Notes under the pieces: model-generated | Database searches by the model: none | What the model was told of the DNA's origin: nothing | The model's input: the letters and a program-made list of their open reading frames with translations, nothing else | Shown here: piece by piece, positions 51,764 to 60,539 of the stretch | Position numbering within the stretch: the stretch's first letter is position 1 | Layout of the letters: the number at the start of each line of letters is the position of its first letter | Translations under genes and position numbers: made by a program | Source: Myxococcales bacterium | GTDB taxonomy: Bacteria; Myxococcota_A; Polyangia; Nannocystales; Nannocystaceae | Reading direction: 5' to 3' | Assembly (NCBI GenBank): GCA_020633315.1 | Contig: JACKDV010000005.1 | Span: forward strand, 124,001-188,000 | Length of the DNA stretch: 64,000 bases

Positions 51764-52648
51764 ATGACCAACGCCGCGCCGCAGCTCCCCCGGGACGTCG
51801 CCATCACCTTCGCCGGTGGCGGCAACCGAGCGTTCTACCAGCTGGGGCTGCTGCACCACTGGGGCGAGCGCCTGCGCCCGCGGCTCGCCGCGATCGCGGC
51901 CTGCAGCGCCGGCGCCTGCGTGGCCACGCTGTGGCTGGCCGGGCGCGAGACCCAGACCCGCGCCTTCTGGCGAGCGCGGCGACAGGGCGTGCACCGCAAC
52001 TTCGAGTGGACCCGGCTGCTCCGCGGGCAGCGGCCCACCCCGCACGGGCCGATCTATCGCGACACCCTGCTGTGTGCCTACGCCGAGGGCGGGCTGGAGC
52101 TCATCCGCCAGACCCCCTTCCCGGTACTGGTGGTGACCACCTCGCCGCCACCGCTGGTACCCTCGGCCGTCGGCGCGCTGGTGGGCTGGTCGGCCTACAA
52201 CCTCGAGAAGCGGATCCGTCGGGACTTCGTGCACCCGGTGCTGGGCCAGCGCCTGGGCTTCTCGGCCCACGTGGTGGATGCACGCCGCTGCCAGACCCCC
52301 GAGGAGCTCGCCGATCTGATCATCGCCTCGTCGGCCACCCCGCCCTTCACCCCCATGGGTCGCTTCCGCGGGCGGACCCTGCTCGACGGCGGGCTCGTCG
52401 ACAACGCGCCGGCGTCCGCGGCCGAGGCGGTCCGGGAGGTGCGGCGCAACCTGGTGCTGCTCACCCGCCCCTACCCGCCCTCGTGCCTGGGCCAGAAGGG
52501 CTCGCGGCTCTACGTGGCGCCCACCCGCGAGGTGCCCGTCGACGTCTGGGACTACACGCGACCCGAGCTGCTCGATCGCACCATCGAGATGGGCGAGCGC
52601 GAGGCCTCGGTGCACGACCGCGCGCTGCGGCGCTTCTTGGTGCGCTGA
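51764..52648 (+). CDS. patatin-like phospholipase
   Basis: 294 residues, no signal peptide. Oxyanion motif FAGGGNRAFYQLGLL, then the nucleophile elbow AACSAGACVA, where the first Gly of GxSxG is Ala. The catalytic Asp is in LLDGGLVDNAPAS (DGG). The fold matches patatin acyl hydrolases acting on phospholipids or lysophospholipids in the cytoplasm. TATACG lies 13 nt upstream of ATG 51764. Convergent with the phosphodiester glycosidase gene (13 bp). Confidence 0.88.
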   Translation: MTNAAPQLPRDVAITFAGGGNRAFYQLGLLHHWGERLRPRLAAIAACSAGACVATLWLAGRETQTRAFWRARRQGVHRNFEWTRLLRGQRPTPHGPIYRDTLLCAYAEGGLELIRQTPFPVLVVTTSPPPLVPSAVGALVGWSAYNLEKRIRRDFVHPVLGQRLGFSAHVVDARRCQTPEELADLIIASSATPPFTPMGRFRGRTLLDGGLVDNAPASAAEAVREVRRNLVLLTRPYPPSCLGQKGSRLYVAPTREVPVDVWDYTRPELLDRTIEMGEREASVHDRALRRFLVR

Positions 52649-52661
52649 GCTCCGCCGCGCA

Positions 52662-53648
52662 TCAGCCCGCGATCCGCACCCCGAGGTGGTTGGCCACCGG
52701 GCGCTCGCGACCGGGGATCCGCGAGTGGATCGGCGAGTTGAGCACCCGCGGCTCGCCGTCCTCGTCGGCCGTCACCAGCGTGGCCGAGCCGCCGCCGTCG
52801 AGCTCGATCGCATCGTGCACGCCGAGCTCCACGAGCAGGGCGCTCAGCTCGGGCAGCGTGACCCCCTCGCTGTAGCCCCGCTGGCGCCCGTCGACGAGCA
52901 CCACCATCATCCGCCGTCGCCCGGCATCGAAGCCCAGCGCGATGCGGGGCGCGAGCATGCCGTCGTCGGCCGCGGTGGCCTGGCCCTCGGCCACCAGGCG
53001 GTAGCGCCCAGAGAACGCATGGTACGGGCGCGTCGGCGGCTCGAAGAGGGTGACGACGCCGTCCTCGGCGATGAACACGGTGTTGCCGTTCCACCGCCGT
53101 CCGATGATCACCTCGCCCGCCACCGCGGCGCGCCCCACCGGCCGCAGCAGCTGCCCGGGGGTGAGCTCCTCGGGGTGCTCCATGTCGGGGCAGGGATAGA
53201 AGAACTGGGTGTTGATCGCGAGCCGGACCCGGTGCTCGTCGAGGAACGCCGAGGTGGTGCGAGCGGGGATGCAGCCGCCCACCGCTCCGCCCGTGGGCAC
53301 CAGCGACAGGCCTGGGGTCGCGAGCTCCACGGTGGCCACGTGCACCACGAACGGGCGGGGCTCCGTGCGAGAGAAGCGACGATAGTGGATCCCGGGGTGG
53401 AGCTCGCGCTCCATGTCGCTGGGCTGGGGCCGATAGCGGATCCACAGCCCGTAGCTCCCCACCAGCAGCGACGCCGCCGCGAGCCCGGCGAGCCCCAGCG
53501 CCAGGATGCGCCCGGCCGCGCGCCGCCGCGGTCGCCAGCCCGCCGCGCGACGCCACAGCCGGCGCACCGCCCACGCGAGCAGCAGCCCCAGCGGGGTGAG
53601 CCCCCACCCCAGCAGGGTGAAGGCCATGTCCTTGAGCGCCTCGGGCAT
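52662..53648 (-). CDS. phosphodiester glycosidase (NAGPA) family membrane protein
   Basis: 328 residues. Two N-terminal hydrophobic stretches (FTLLGWGLTPLGLLLAWAV, LALGLAGLAAASLLVGSYGL) separated by an Arg-rich loop anchor the protein. The NAGPA-type domain follows: FVVHVATVELATPGLSLVP, LAINTQFFYPCPD, VVLVDGRQRGYSEGVTLPEL and AIELDGGGSATLV. NAGPA-type enzymes remove N-acetylglucosamine from phosphodiesters; bacterial members act on surface glycopolymers or are uncharacterised. The catalytic domain should face the periplasm. TAGACT lies 14 nt upstream on the minus strand. Confidence 0.85.
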   Translation of the reverse strand: MPEALKDMAFTLLGWGLTPLGLLLAWAVRRLWRRAAGWRPRRRAAGRILALGLAGLAAASLLVGSYGLWIRYRPQPSDMERELHPGIHYRRFSRTEPRPFVVHVATVELATPGLSLVPTGGAVGGCIPARTTSAFLDEHRVRLAINTQFFYPCPDMEHPEELTPGQLLRPVGRAAVAGEVIIGRRWNGNTVFIAEDGVVTLFEPPTRPYHAFSGRYRLVAEGQATAADDGMLAPRIALGFDAGRRRMMVVLVDGRQRGYSEGVTLPELSALLVELGVHDAIELDGGGSATLVTADEDGEPRVLNSPIHSRIPGRERPVANHLGVRIAG

Positions 53649-53712
53649 CGCGACGGACGAGCAGTCTAGAGCAGCTCGACGCGCGACGCGTCCGGGGTAG
53701 TCCCGCCGCTGC

Positions 53713-53718
53713 TACCCT
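53713..53718 (+). promoter_or_regulatory. -10-like TACCCT, 8 nt before pseudouridine synthase start
   Basis: TACCCT followed by 8 nt and GTG 53727, matching the same hexamer at 55144. Confidence 0.35.
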
Positions 53719-53726
53719 CCCCCGCG

Positions 53727-54482
53727 GTGGCCGATGCGCCCCTCACCATCCTGCACGAGGACCCGTGGCTGGTGGCCATCGCCAAGCCCCCGGGGCTGGC
53801 CGTGCACCGCAGCGAGCAGGTCCGCGACCGGGCCCCGGCGCTGCAGCGCCTGCGCGACCAGCTCGGCCGGCGCGTGTACCCGGTGCATCGCCTCGACCGC
53901 GCCACCTCGGGGGTGCTGCTGTTCGCCCTCGATCCCCACACGGCCCGCCGCGTGGGCGAGGCCCTCGCCCGCCGCGACGTCGACAAGCGCTACGTGGCAG
54001 TGGTGCGGGGCTGGGCCCCGACCGAGGCCGAGATCGACCACCCGCTGCGCGAGGAGCCCGAGCGAGCGCCCCAGCCGGCACACACCAGCCTGCGCCGGCT
54101 GGCCACGGTGGAGCTGCCGATCCCGGTGGGCCGCTACCCCCAGGCTCGCTACTCGCTGGTCGAGCTCGTGCCCCACACCGGTCGCCTGCACCAGCTCCGC
54201 AAGCACCTGGCCCACCTGCGCCATCCCATCGTGGGCGACGTGCGGCACGGCGAGGGCCGACACAACCGCCTGTTCCGCGAGCACCTGGGGATCCGCCGCC
54301 TGCTGCTGCACGCGTGGTGGCTGGCCCTGCCCCACCCCCACCACGATCGACCGCTACGGATCCGTGCGCCGCTCGACGACGAGCTCCGCGGGCTGCTGCA
54401 GCGCCTGGGCTGGGCGGAGGCCGGGCTCACTTGCGACCGAAGTCCGCCGGGATCTCTCCCCAGCGCTTCGTCGGCCACTTGA
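53727..54482 (+). CDS. RluA-family pseudouridine synthase, TruC-like
   Basis: 251 residues with no S4 domain. The start TILHEDPWLVAIAKPPGLAV and catalytic-Asp motif YPVHRLDRATSGVLLF are RluA-type. KRYVAVVRGW and TGRLHQLRKHLAHLRHPIVG follow, and the end LLLHAWWLALPHPHH is typical of TruC, which modifies tRNA U65. The C-terminus is unusual because its last 56 nt overlap the convergent RNase H gene, so residues after the conserved domain are read from antisense RNase H sequence. GTG 53727 is 8 nt behind TACCCT. Confidence 0.88.
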   Translation: MADAPLTILHEDPWLVAIAKPPGLAVHRSEQVRDRAPALQRLRDQLGRRVYPVHRLDRATSGVLLFALDPHTARRVGEALARRDVDKRYVAVVRGWAPTEAEIDHPLREEPERAPQPAHTSLRRLATVELPIPVGRYPQARYSLVELVPHTGRLHQLRKHLAHLRHPIVGDVRHGEGRHNRLFREHLGIRRLLLHAWWLALPHPHHDRPLRIRAPLDDELRGLLQRLGWAEAGLTCDRSPPGSLPSASSAT

Positions 54483-55074
54483 GCAGCTCGACCACCGGGC
54501 GCGCGTCGAGGTGCAGCCATCGCTGCGCCCGCTCCACCAGCGCCCAGACCTCGGCGGTGGCGGCCGTGCGGGCCAGGGTGCTGCGCACCCGTCCGCGGCG
54601 CACCCAGCCGATGGCGGTCATCGAGTCGGAGTAGATCGGATCGCGGCGCTCCCGGGCCTGCATCCAGGCCATGCCGTGCACGATGGCGAGGAACTCCCCG
54701 AGGTTGTTGGTGCCCTTCATGGGCCCCACCCGGAACAGCTCGTGCCCCGTGGCGATCTCGACCCCGCGGTACTCCATGGGTCCCGGGTTGCCGCTGCAGG
54801 CCGCATCGACGGCGATGGCCCCGACCACCGGTCCCTCCCCGCGCCCGCGCGGCTCGGGAGCCACCATGACCAGCTCGTCCCCGTCGTCGTCGTCGTCGAG
54901 CGGGACCGGATCGCCGCCGGCCTGGAACCACGCGCGCTCGGCCTCGACCAGCGATCCATAGCCCTGGAACTCGGCGCCCGGGAAGCCGTGCACCTGGGCC
55001 CGGCAGCTCTCCCAGTCGCGGTAGACCCCGGGCTCGCGCCCCACGAGCACCACGTAGACCTTGGCCTTGGCCAC
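54427..55074 (-). CDS. ribonuclease H with N-terminal viroplasmin domain
   Basis: 215 residues. The N-terminal viroplasmin/RNase H1 hybrid-binding domain (KVYVVLVGREPGVYRDWESC, FPGAEFQGYGSLVEAERAW) is followed by an acidic linker and an RNase HI domain: AVDAACSGNPGPMEYRG, Glu in TNNLGEFLAIVHG, Asp in YSDSMTAIGW and the terminal Asp in IPADFGRK. It cleaves RNA in RNA-DNA hybrids. GTG 55074 immediately follows GAGGC; GTG 55092 is an alternative. The 3' end overlaps the pseudouridine synthase by 56 nt in convergent orientation. Confidence 0.9.
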   Translation of the reverse strand: MAKAKVYVVLVGREPGVYRDWESCRAQVHGFPGAEFQGYGSLVEAERAWFQAGGDPVPLDDDDDGDELVMVAPEPRGRGEGPVVGAIAVDAACSGNPGPMEYRGVEIATGHELFRVGPMKGTNNLGEFLAIVHGMAWMQARERRDPIYSDSMTAIGWVRRGRVRSTLARTAATAEVWALVERAQRWLHLDARPVVELLKWPTKRWGEIPADFGRK

Positions 55075-55143
55075 GCCTCGACGGTGTAGCACGGCCCGGG
55101 CGCGCGCGGGGAACCAGCGCTCGCTCGCTCCCACCACGGAGCG

Positions 55144-55149
55144 TACCCT
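55144..55149 (+). promoter_or_regulatory. -10-like TACCCT, 7 nt before membrane protein start
   Basis: TACCCT with 7 nt to GTG 55157, same spacing as the leaderless-type starts elsewhere in the window. Confidence 0.35.
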
Positions 55150-55156
55150 GCGGGCC

Positions 55157-56860
55157 GTGCCGAGCTGGCCGCAGCGTCTGACCACCCACCGCCGGTGGAT
55201 CCCGCTGGTGGCCATGTTGATGTGCGCCCCCGCCCTGCTCGGCGGCCTCGAGCTCGACGACCTGTTCCACGCCCTGCACGCGGGCGATCCCGGCTTCCTC
55301 GGCTCCGCGTTCACATTCTATGGCGACGGTCCGCGGCCCGCCTTCGTGAGCGCGGCCGATCAGCCGTGGTGGACCGAGCCCGGCATGCGCCTCGATCTGC
55401 TGCGTCCCCTGGCCGCGCTCACCCACTGGCTCGACTTCCGGCTGTGGCCCGGCGCGCCGTGGCTGATGCACCTGCACAGCCTGCTGTGGTACGGGCTGCT
55501 CGTGGCCTTGGTGGGCCGCGCCCAGCGGGTGCTCGGCGGCTCGCCCGAGCGCGCGAGCCTGGCCGCGCTGCTGTTCGGGCTGGCGCAGATCCACGGCATG
55601 AACGTGGGCTGGATCGCGGCGCGCAACAGCCTGATGGGAGCGGCGCTGGTGCTCGGCGCCCTGCTGCTCCACCGCCGCTGGCGGGCCGAGGGCTGGGGCC
55701 TCGGCGCGCTGCTGGGCCCGCTCGCCTTCGGCGGCGCGCTGCTGTCCAACGAGGGCGCGGTGGCGGGGCTCGGCTTGCTCGCCGCCTACGCGCTGGTGCT
55801 CGACGGCCAGCGCAGCCGCTTCGTCGCCCTGCTGCCCTACCTGATCCTCGTGATCGCCTGGCGGGTGGGCTACGAGACCGCGGGCTACGGGGCCGCGCAC
55901 ACGGGGATCTACCTCGACCCCGCCACCGATCCACTCGCCTACGGCCTGCGCACGATCGTCAACGGCGCCGTGATGCTCGCGGCCTGCCTGGGCCTGGGGG
56001 TGCTCGACGGCCTGGGCGCGCTCCCGGGCGCCACCCTGGTGGCCTTCGTGGGGGCCGTGCCCTTCCTGGCCTTGCTGGCGTGGCTGACCCGCGATGCCCT
56101 GCGCGACGATCCCTCGCTGCGCATGTGGACCCTGGGGGCGGGGCTGAGCTGCGTCACCGCGGGGACCTCGGTGCCCACCGACCGCGGCCTGCTGCTGATG
56201 AGCGCGGCCACCAGTGCCCTGCTCGCCGCGCTGGTGCTGCGCGCCCGCGAGCCCGCGGCCTCTCGCCTCGCCCGCGTGGTCGGCCGCGGCCTGCTGGTCC
56301 TGCACCTGCTGCTCGCCCTGCTGCTGCCGCTGCGGGTGGGGACCACCCGCTGGATCCACGGCCGCGTGGAGGCGATCGCCGACGCGCTGGCGGGCCCGCC
56401 CGGCTCGCCTGCGATCGCGGAGCAGACCGTGGTGCTGCTCAATGCCCCCAGCGATCTCGTGATGCTCTACTCCCGTGCCATCGCCCAGCGCGACGGCCGT
56501 CCGTTCCCCGCCCGGGTCGAGTACCTCTACGCCGGCGCCGGTGAGCTCACCGTGCACCGCGCGACCGAGCACACGCTGGAGCTCGAGAGCACCCGCCCGT
56601 GGCTGGTGGCACCGCTGGATCGCATGCTCCGCTCCGACCTCGCCTTCGCCCCCGGCCAGCGCTTCGAGCGGCCCTGCCTCACCGCGGAGATCGTGGCCAC
56701 CAGCCCCGACTCGCTCCCCACCCGCGTGCGCGTCGATCTGCACGTGCAGCGCCCCGGCTGCCGGCTGCGAGCGATGATCTGGCGCGGCGAGGTCCCCGAG
56801 CCCGCAGAGCTGCCCGCGCTGGGCAGCTCCATGGTGCTGGCGCCGATCACCGTGCCGTAG
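55157..56860 (+). CDS. polytopic membrane protein, TMTC/GT-C-like
   Basis: 567 residues with about ten membrane helices and a short soluble C-terminus (about 470-567). The stretch LLFGLAQIHGMNVGWIAARN and the helix after it, with HWLDFRLWPGAPWLMHLHSL before it, resemble the core of GT-C-type membrane glycosyltransferases of the TMTC/PMT kind. The usual catalytic acidic pair may be ELDDLF near the N-terminus. A sugar-transfer role is inference. GTG 55157 is 7 nt behind TACCCT. Its end overlaps the convergent peptidase by 14 nt. Confidence 0.7.
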   Translation: MPSWPQRLTTHRRWIPLVAMLMCAPALLGGLELDDLFHALHAGDPGFLGSAFTFYGDGPRPAFVSAADQPWWTEPGMRLDLLRPLAALTHWLDFRLWPGAPWLMHLHSLLWYGLLVALVGRAQRVLGGSPERASLAALLFGLAQIHGMNVGWIAARNSLMGAALVLGALLLHRRWRAEGWGLGALLGPLAFGGALLSNEGAVAGLGLLAAYALVLDGQRSRFVALLPYLILVIAWRVGYETAGYGAAHTGIYLDPATDPLAYGLRTIVNGAVMLAACLGLGVLDGLGALPGATLVAFVGAVPFLALLAWLTRDALRDDPSLRMWTLGAGLSCVTAGTSVPTDRGLLLMSAATSALLAALVLRAREPAASRLARVVGRGLLVLHLLLALLLPLRVGTTRWIHGRVEAIADALAGPPGSPAIAEQTVVLLNAPSDLVMLYSRAIAQRDGRPFPARVEYLYAGAGELTVHRATEHTLELESTRPWLVAPLDRMLRSDLAFAPGQRFERPCLTAEIVATSPDSLPTRVRVDLHVQRPGCRLRAMIWRGEVPEPAELPALGSSMVLAPITVP

Positions 56861-58550
56861 CCCGACGCCGCCGCAGGCCCCACAGCCCCAGCAGCACCAG
56901 CAGCGCGCCGACGGGGCCCGCCTCGCCCCGCGACCGGCAGGCACAGCCGTCGGCCTCGCCCCCGCGGGCCACGCCGTCGTCGAAGCCGTCGAACTTGTCC
57001 TCGAGGGTGGAGGGATCGAAGCCGATCGACTCCGGCGCGATCGCGATCGAGTCGTAGGCCACGATGGTGTTGTCTCCCCCGCTCACGAAGGGCTCGCCCG
57101 TGTCGTCGCCCAGCGAGAGCCTCGCGGTCAGCCCCGCGTAGAGCTCGAAGCCCCCCTGCCCGTCGCGGGTGAGCTCGATCCAGCCGGGCCCCTTGCTCTG
57201 GTCCACCGGGTCGAGGTCCAGGGTGATGTAGCCGTTGAAGAGCTGGTAGCGGGCCGCGGCGGTCTCGGCCTCCAGCGGCACGTACACCCAGATCTGGTGG
57301 CGCTCGGCCAAGCCCACCTCGAATTCCCAGGTGCCCACCTCGAGCGGCGCCGCCAGGTCGTTGCTGTTGGAGTACACGAAGCCCTGGCGCCCGCCCTCCT
57401 CCGCAAACCAGCTCTCGCCCGAGGTGGTGAAGCACTCGCCCCCCTCGTCGATCTCGGTGCCCCCCACCACGGCACAGCGCGCGGGCACGTGGTCGCCCAC
57501 GCGGGTGATCCTCACCTGGTCGAAGCCCACCAGGGTGGTGCCGGCCGTCTCGGGGGTGGCGTTGCTCAGGCGCACGTACGACTCGGTCTCCTCCCGGAGC
57601 AGGAAGTCCTCGCCCAGCACCACCCAGTCGGCCGAGGCCGCGAGCTGGCTGACGGGGCCCACCTCGGTGCGCACCGCCCCCGAGCCCACCTCGTAGGTCA
57701 CGCTCGCCGAGCCGTTGGGCGCCGCGTCGTTCCACCAGGGCATCTGCACCTCCACCCGGTACCGCCCCGATTCCTGCACGCGAAAGCGCCAGTAGCCCTC
57801 GGCCGTGCCCTGGGTGCCGCTCGCGTTGTGCACATAGCGATACGAGTAGGAGTCGCTCGGCTCGTCGTAGCGCTCCCAGGTCTCGGTGCCGTCGGCGTCG
57901 ATGAAGCAGCTGCTGCCGTCGTCGATGGTGAGCGCCGCGTCGGGGCCCACCATGCACTCGTCCTCGAGCATGCAGTTGCGCGAGGTGTAGTCCTGGCCGT
58001 TCGCCAGCGGATCACCGGTGTCCACGAAGCGCGCCTGGATCGACTGGCAGTACCACGGGCCGTTGGTCGAGCACGGATCCTGCTGCACCGCGAAGTGCAG
58101 GTGCGCGCCGGTGATCTGCCCGGTGAGCCCCACCTGCCCCACCACCTCGCCGCGCCGCACCAGGTCGCCCACCTCGAAGGGCACGGTGTCCTTGCGCAGG
58201 TGCATGATCTGCGACTCGCTGCCGTCGTCGTGCGCGATCACGAGATGGTTGGTGTCCAGCCAGCAGCCGCAGTCGACGCAGCAGCTCGTCTCGGAATCGT
58301 CCTTCACCGCGCGCACGATCCCGTCGAAGGGCGCCACCACCGGGTCACCCTCGCCGCGGCGCAGGTCCCACGCCCACGCGTCCCAGGGGTTGAGCCCGCC
58401 GTGGGAGCTGGTGGTGTTGTGACCCTGCGACACCGACTCGGGCTCGCCGCACGGCCACGGGCTGTGGATCGGCGGCGTGGCCCCGGCCACGGCGGGAGCG
58501 AGCACGAGCGAGCAAAGGGCGAGGGTCGGGACGAGTCGAGTCGGCGACAT
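56847..58550 (-). CDS. M23 peptidase with MYXO-CTERM anchor
   Basis: 567 residues. A signal peptide (TRLVPTLALCSLVLAPAVAG) is followed by an M23/LytM domain with zinc ligands in NTTSSHGGLNPWDAWAWDL and GAHLHFAV. Two beta-sandwich, carbohydrate-binding-like regions follow (about 240-520), rich in aromatic residues. The tail is CACRSRGEAGPVGALLVLLG then RRRR, a MYXO-CTERM-type sorting signal: Cys, membrane helix, Arg. It should cleave peptidoglycan-type peptides and be anchored at the surface of the myxobacterium. ATG 58550 follows GGAG. Confidence 0.88.
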   Translation of the reverse strand: MSPTRLVPTLALCSLVLAPAVAGATPPIHSPWPCGEPESVSQGHNTTSSHGGLNPWDAWAWDLRRGEGDPVVAPFDGIVRAVKDDSETSCCVDCGCWLDTNHLVIAHDDGSESQIMHLRKDTVPFEVGDLVRRGEVVGQVGLTGQITGAHLHFAVQQDPCSTNGPWYCQSIQARFVDTGDPLANGQDYTSRNCMLEDECMVGPDAALTIDDGSSCFIDADGTETWERYDEPSDSYSYRYVHNASGTQGTAEGYWRFRVQESGRYRVEVQMPWWNDAAPNGSASVTYEVGSGAVRTEVGPVSQLAASADWVVLGEDFLLREETESYVRLSNATPETAGTTLVGFDQVRITRVGDHVPARCAVVGGTEIDEGGECFTTSGESWFAEEGGRQGFVYSNSNDLAAPLEVGTWEFEVGLAERHQIWVYVPLEAETAAARYQLFNGYITLDLDPVDQSKGPGWIELTRDGQGGFELYAGLTARLSLGDDTGEPFVSGGDNTIVAYDSIAIAPESIGFDPSTLEDKFDGFDDGVARGGEADGCACRSRGEAGPVGALLVLLGLWGLRRRRATAR

Positions 58551-58708
58551 GGGGCTCCGGCCTCCATAGGTGCGCCTGCGCGGCCTTCGGTTCACCGACG
58601 ATTCGCCCCCGTCCGTCGCCGCGAGTTGCGCAGCCGACGGGACGAGCGAGACGAGGCCCCGGCCTGGATTCGGCGCGGGGAGCCACCCGATGTAGAGTCC
58701 GGCCGCCC

Positions 58709-59347
58709 ATGCGCCCCAAGCCCCCGCCCCGTAGTCCCGACGGCATGCTCGAGCTGGTCACCACCCGCCTCGAGCTGCGGCAGGCCCCGCGCGTGCCTCG
58801 GGTCTCCCTCACCGGTCGCACCATCGCGCTGGTCCAGGCCAAGCACTTCCCGCTCCACTTCTATCGCTACCTCTACGACAACGTGGGCTCGCCCTACCTG
58901 TGGTGGGAGCGACGCGAGATGGGCGACGACGAGCTCGCCTCCATCGTGCACGACGGGCGCGTGGAGCTGCTGGTGCTGCAGGTCGACGGGGTCCCGGCCG
59001 GCTTCGCCGAGCTCGACCGCCGCCGCGCCGGCGAGGTGGAGCTGAGCTACCTCGGCCTCATGCCCGAGTACCTCGGCCAGGGCCTGGGCCGCTTCCTCAC
59101 CGGTCGCGTGGTCGAGATGGTCTGGCAGGAGGACGACGTCCAGCGCGTGATCGTGCACGCCTGCTCCACCGATCACCCCCGCGCCCTGCTGGTCTACCAG
59201 CAGATCGGCTTCGCCGCGTTCGACGAGCTGCGCGAGCGCATCGAGGACCCCCGCGAGCGCGGCCTGTTCCCCGAGCACGCGGACGAGCCCGCCAACGCCG
59301 GGCCCGAGGACTCGGACGACGATCCCGACGAGACGCCGGGATCGTAG
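58709..59347 (+). CDS. GNAT family N-acetyltransferase
   Basis: 212 residues. The GNAT core has LVLQVDGVPAGFAELD, VELSYLGLMPEYLGQGLGRF with the acetyl-CoA-binding Q-x-x-G-x-G, and VIVHACSTDHPRALLVYQQI GF-type closing strand. The C-terminal tail is acidic (EDSDDDPDE). Substrate unknown. ATG 58709 lies 10 nt behind TAGAGT; ATG 58745 is a shorter alternative. Divergent from the M23 peptidase gene. Confidence 0.88.
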   Translation: MRPKPPPRSPDGMLELVTTRLELRQAPRVPRVSLTGRTIALVQAKHFPLHFYRYLYDNVGSPYLWWERREMGDDELASIVHDGRVELLVLQVDGVPAGFAELDRRRAGEVELSYLGLMPEYLGQGLGRFLTGRVVEMVWQEDDVQRVIVHACSTDHPRALLVYQQIGFAAFDELRERIEDPRERGLFPEHADEPANAGPEDSDDDPDETPGS

Positions 59348-59356
59348 TCCCGAAAA

Positions 59357-59372
59357 CCGTACGATCGTACGG
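59357..59372. promoter_or_regulatory. perfect 16-bp palindrome
   Basis: CCGTACGATCGTACGG reads the same on both strands, 10 nt after the GNAT stop and 105 nt before the hydrolase start. It could be a dimeric regulator site or a short terminator stem. Confidence 0.5.
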
Positions 59373-59467
59373 CTCTGGCGCTATTGAATCCGCGCCGAGG
59401 GCGGTGGGCAGACGCTCACGGGCCCGCCTTGTGGACCGAGAGGCCCCGCGGGCACGCTCCGGCCCAT

Positions 59468-59473
59468 GGAGGG
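59468..59473 (+). promoter_or_regulatory. Shine-Dalgarno GGAGGG deciding the hydrolase start
   Basis: GGAGGG is 5 nt before ATG 59478 and lies inside the frame if ATG 59466 were used, so 59478 is preferred. Confidence 0.5.
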
Positions 59474-59477
59474 TGCG

Positions 59478-60521
59478 ATGGACGAGCGGATCACGAGGTG
59501 GGGGACGACGGCGCTGACGCTGCTGCTGGCGGGCTGCCCGGGCGGTGACGACAGCAGCACCGACGGCGACGCCACGGAGAGCTCCTCGGGGTCGACCACG
59601 GCCGCCCCCGGCACGAGCGGCGACGACACTGGCACGGCCTCCGGGGCCACGGCCGGCTCCGAGGGCGAGTCGGGCCTGGTCGAGACCACCGCCGGCAGCG
59701 AGGGCAGCTCCGACGAGACCACCGGCGGCATGTCGGGCGAGCCCGGCCCCGACCTGCGCGAGCCGGGCCCCTTCGCGGTACAGGTGGAATCGGGCAGCGC
59801 CTCGCTACCCGGCTGCCCGATGGGCTACGACCGCTACGTGCCGATGGGCCAGGACTCTGCCCCCGTAGTGGTGCTGGCCCACGGCTTCCAGGGCAACCGC
59901 GCCAGCATGGCCGGCTGGGCCGAGCACTGGGCGAGCTGGGGCGTCCGCGTGATCGCGCCCGACCTGTGCCATGCCTCGATCGTCGACGCCGACCACCCGC
60001 AGAATGGCATCGACCTGCGAGCGCTGGTCGACGCGCTCGGGGTGGGCCCGGTGATCTATGCCGGCTACTCCGCGGGGGGCCTGGCCGCCGTCCTCGCCGC
60101 GGCGCAGGACGGCTCGGCCGTCGCCGTGCTCGGCCTGGACATGGTCGACTCCGACGGCGATGGCCTGGCCGCCGCCCCGGCCATCGCCGCCCCGGCCTTC
60201 GACATCGTGGGCGAGCCCTCGATGTGCAACACCACCAACAACGGGCTCGCCGTGGTCGGGGCCGCCGGCGGGCAGGCCCTGCGCGTGACCGATGCCGATC
60301 ACTGCGACTTCCAGAGCCCGGCCGACTTCCTGTGCGGGCTGACCTGCAACGGCGGCAACCCGAATTTCGACGACGACGAGATCGCGACCGCGGTGCGCGG
60401 GCTTTCGACCGCGGTCGTGGTGTGGCAGACCGGCGTCGAGCCCACCGGCGCGCAGTGGTGGACCCCGGGCGCGCCCTACTACGACGAGCTGGTCGGCATC
60501 GGCATCGTCACGGTGCCGTAG
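59478..60521 (+). CDS. lipoprotein alpha/beta hydrolase
   Basis: 347 residues. MDERITRWGTTALTLLLAGC has lipobox Cys20. A Ser/Thr/Gly/Asp/Glu-rich linker (about 21-95) precedes an alpha/beta hydrolase: oxyanion VVVLAHGFQGN, nucleophile Ser in IYAGYSAGGLAA, acid in LDMVDSDGDG or a neighbouring strand, and His in TDADHCDFQ. Four Cys (MCNTTNN, CGLTCNGG) suggest disulfides. The general shape resembles cutinase/PET-hydrolase-like lipases or chlorophyllase-type hydrolases; the substrate is not identifiable. Confidence 0.82.
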   Translation: MDERITRWGTTALTLLLAGCPGGDDSSTDGDATESSSGSTTAAPGTSGDDTGTASGATAGSEGESGLVETTAGSEGSSDETTGGMSGEPGPDLREPGPFAVQVESGSASLPGCPMGYDRYVPMGQDSAPVVVLAHGFQGNRASMAGWAEHWASWGVRVIAPDLCHASIVDADHPQNGIDLRALVDALGVGPVIYAGYSAGGLAAVLAAAQDGSAVAVLGLDMVDSDGDGLAAAPAIAAPAFDIVGEPSMCNTTNNGLAVVGAAGGQALRVTDADHCDFQSPADFLCGLTCNGGNPNFDDDEIATAVRGLSTAVVVWQTGVEPTGAQWWTPGAPYYDELVGIGIVTVP

Positions 60522-60539
60522 CCCACGACGAGGACGAGG

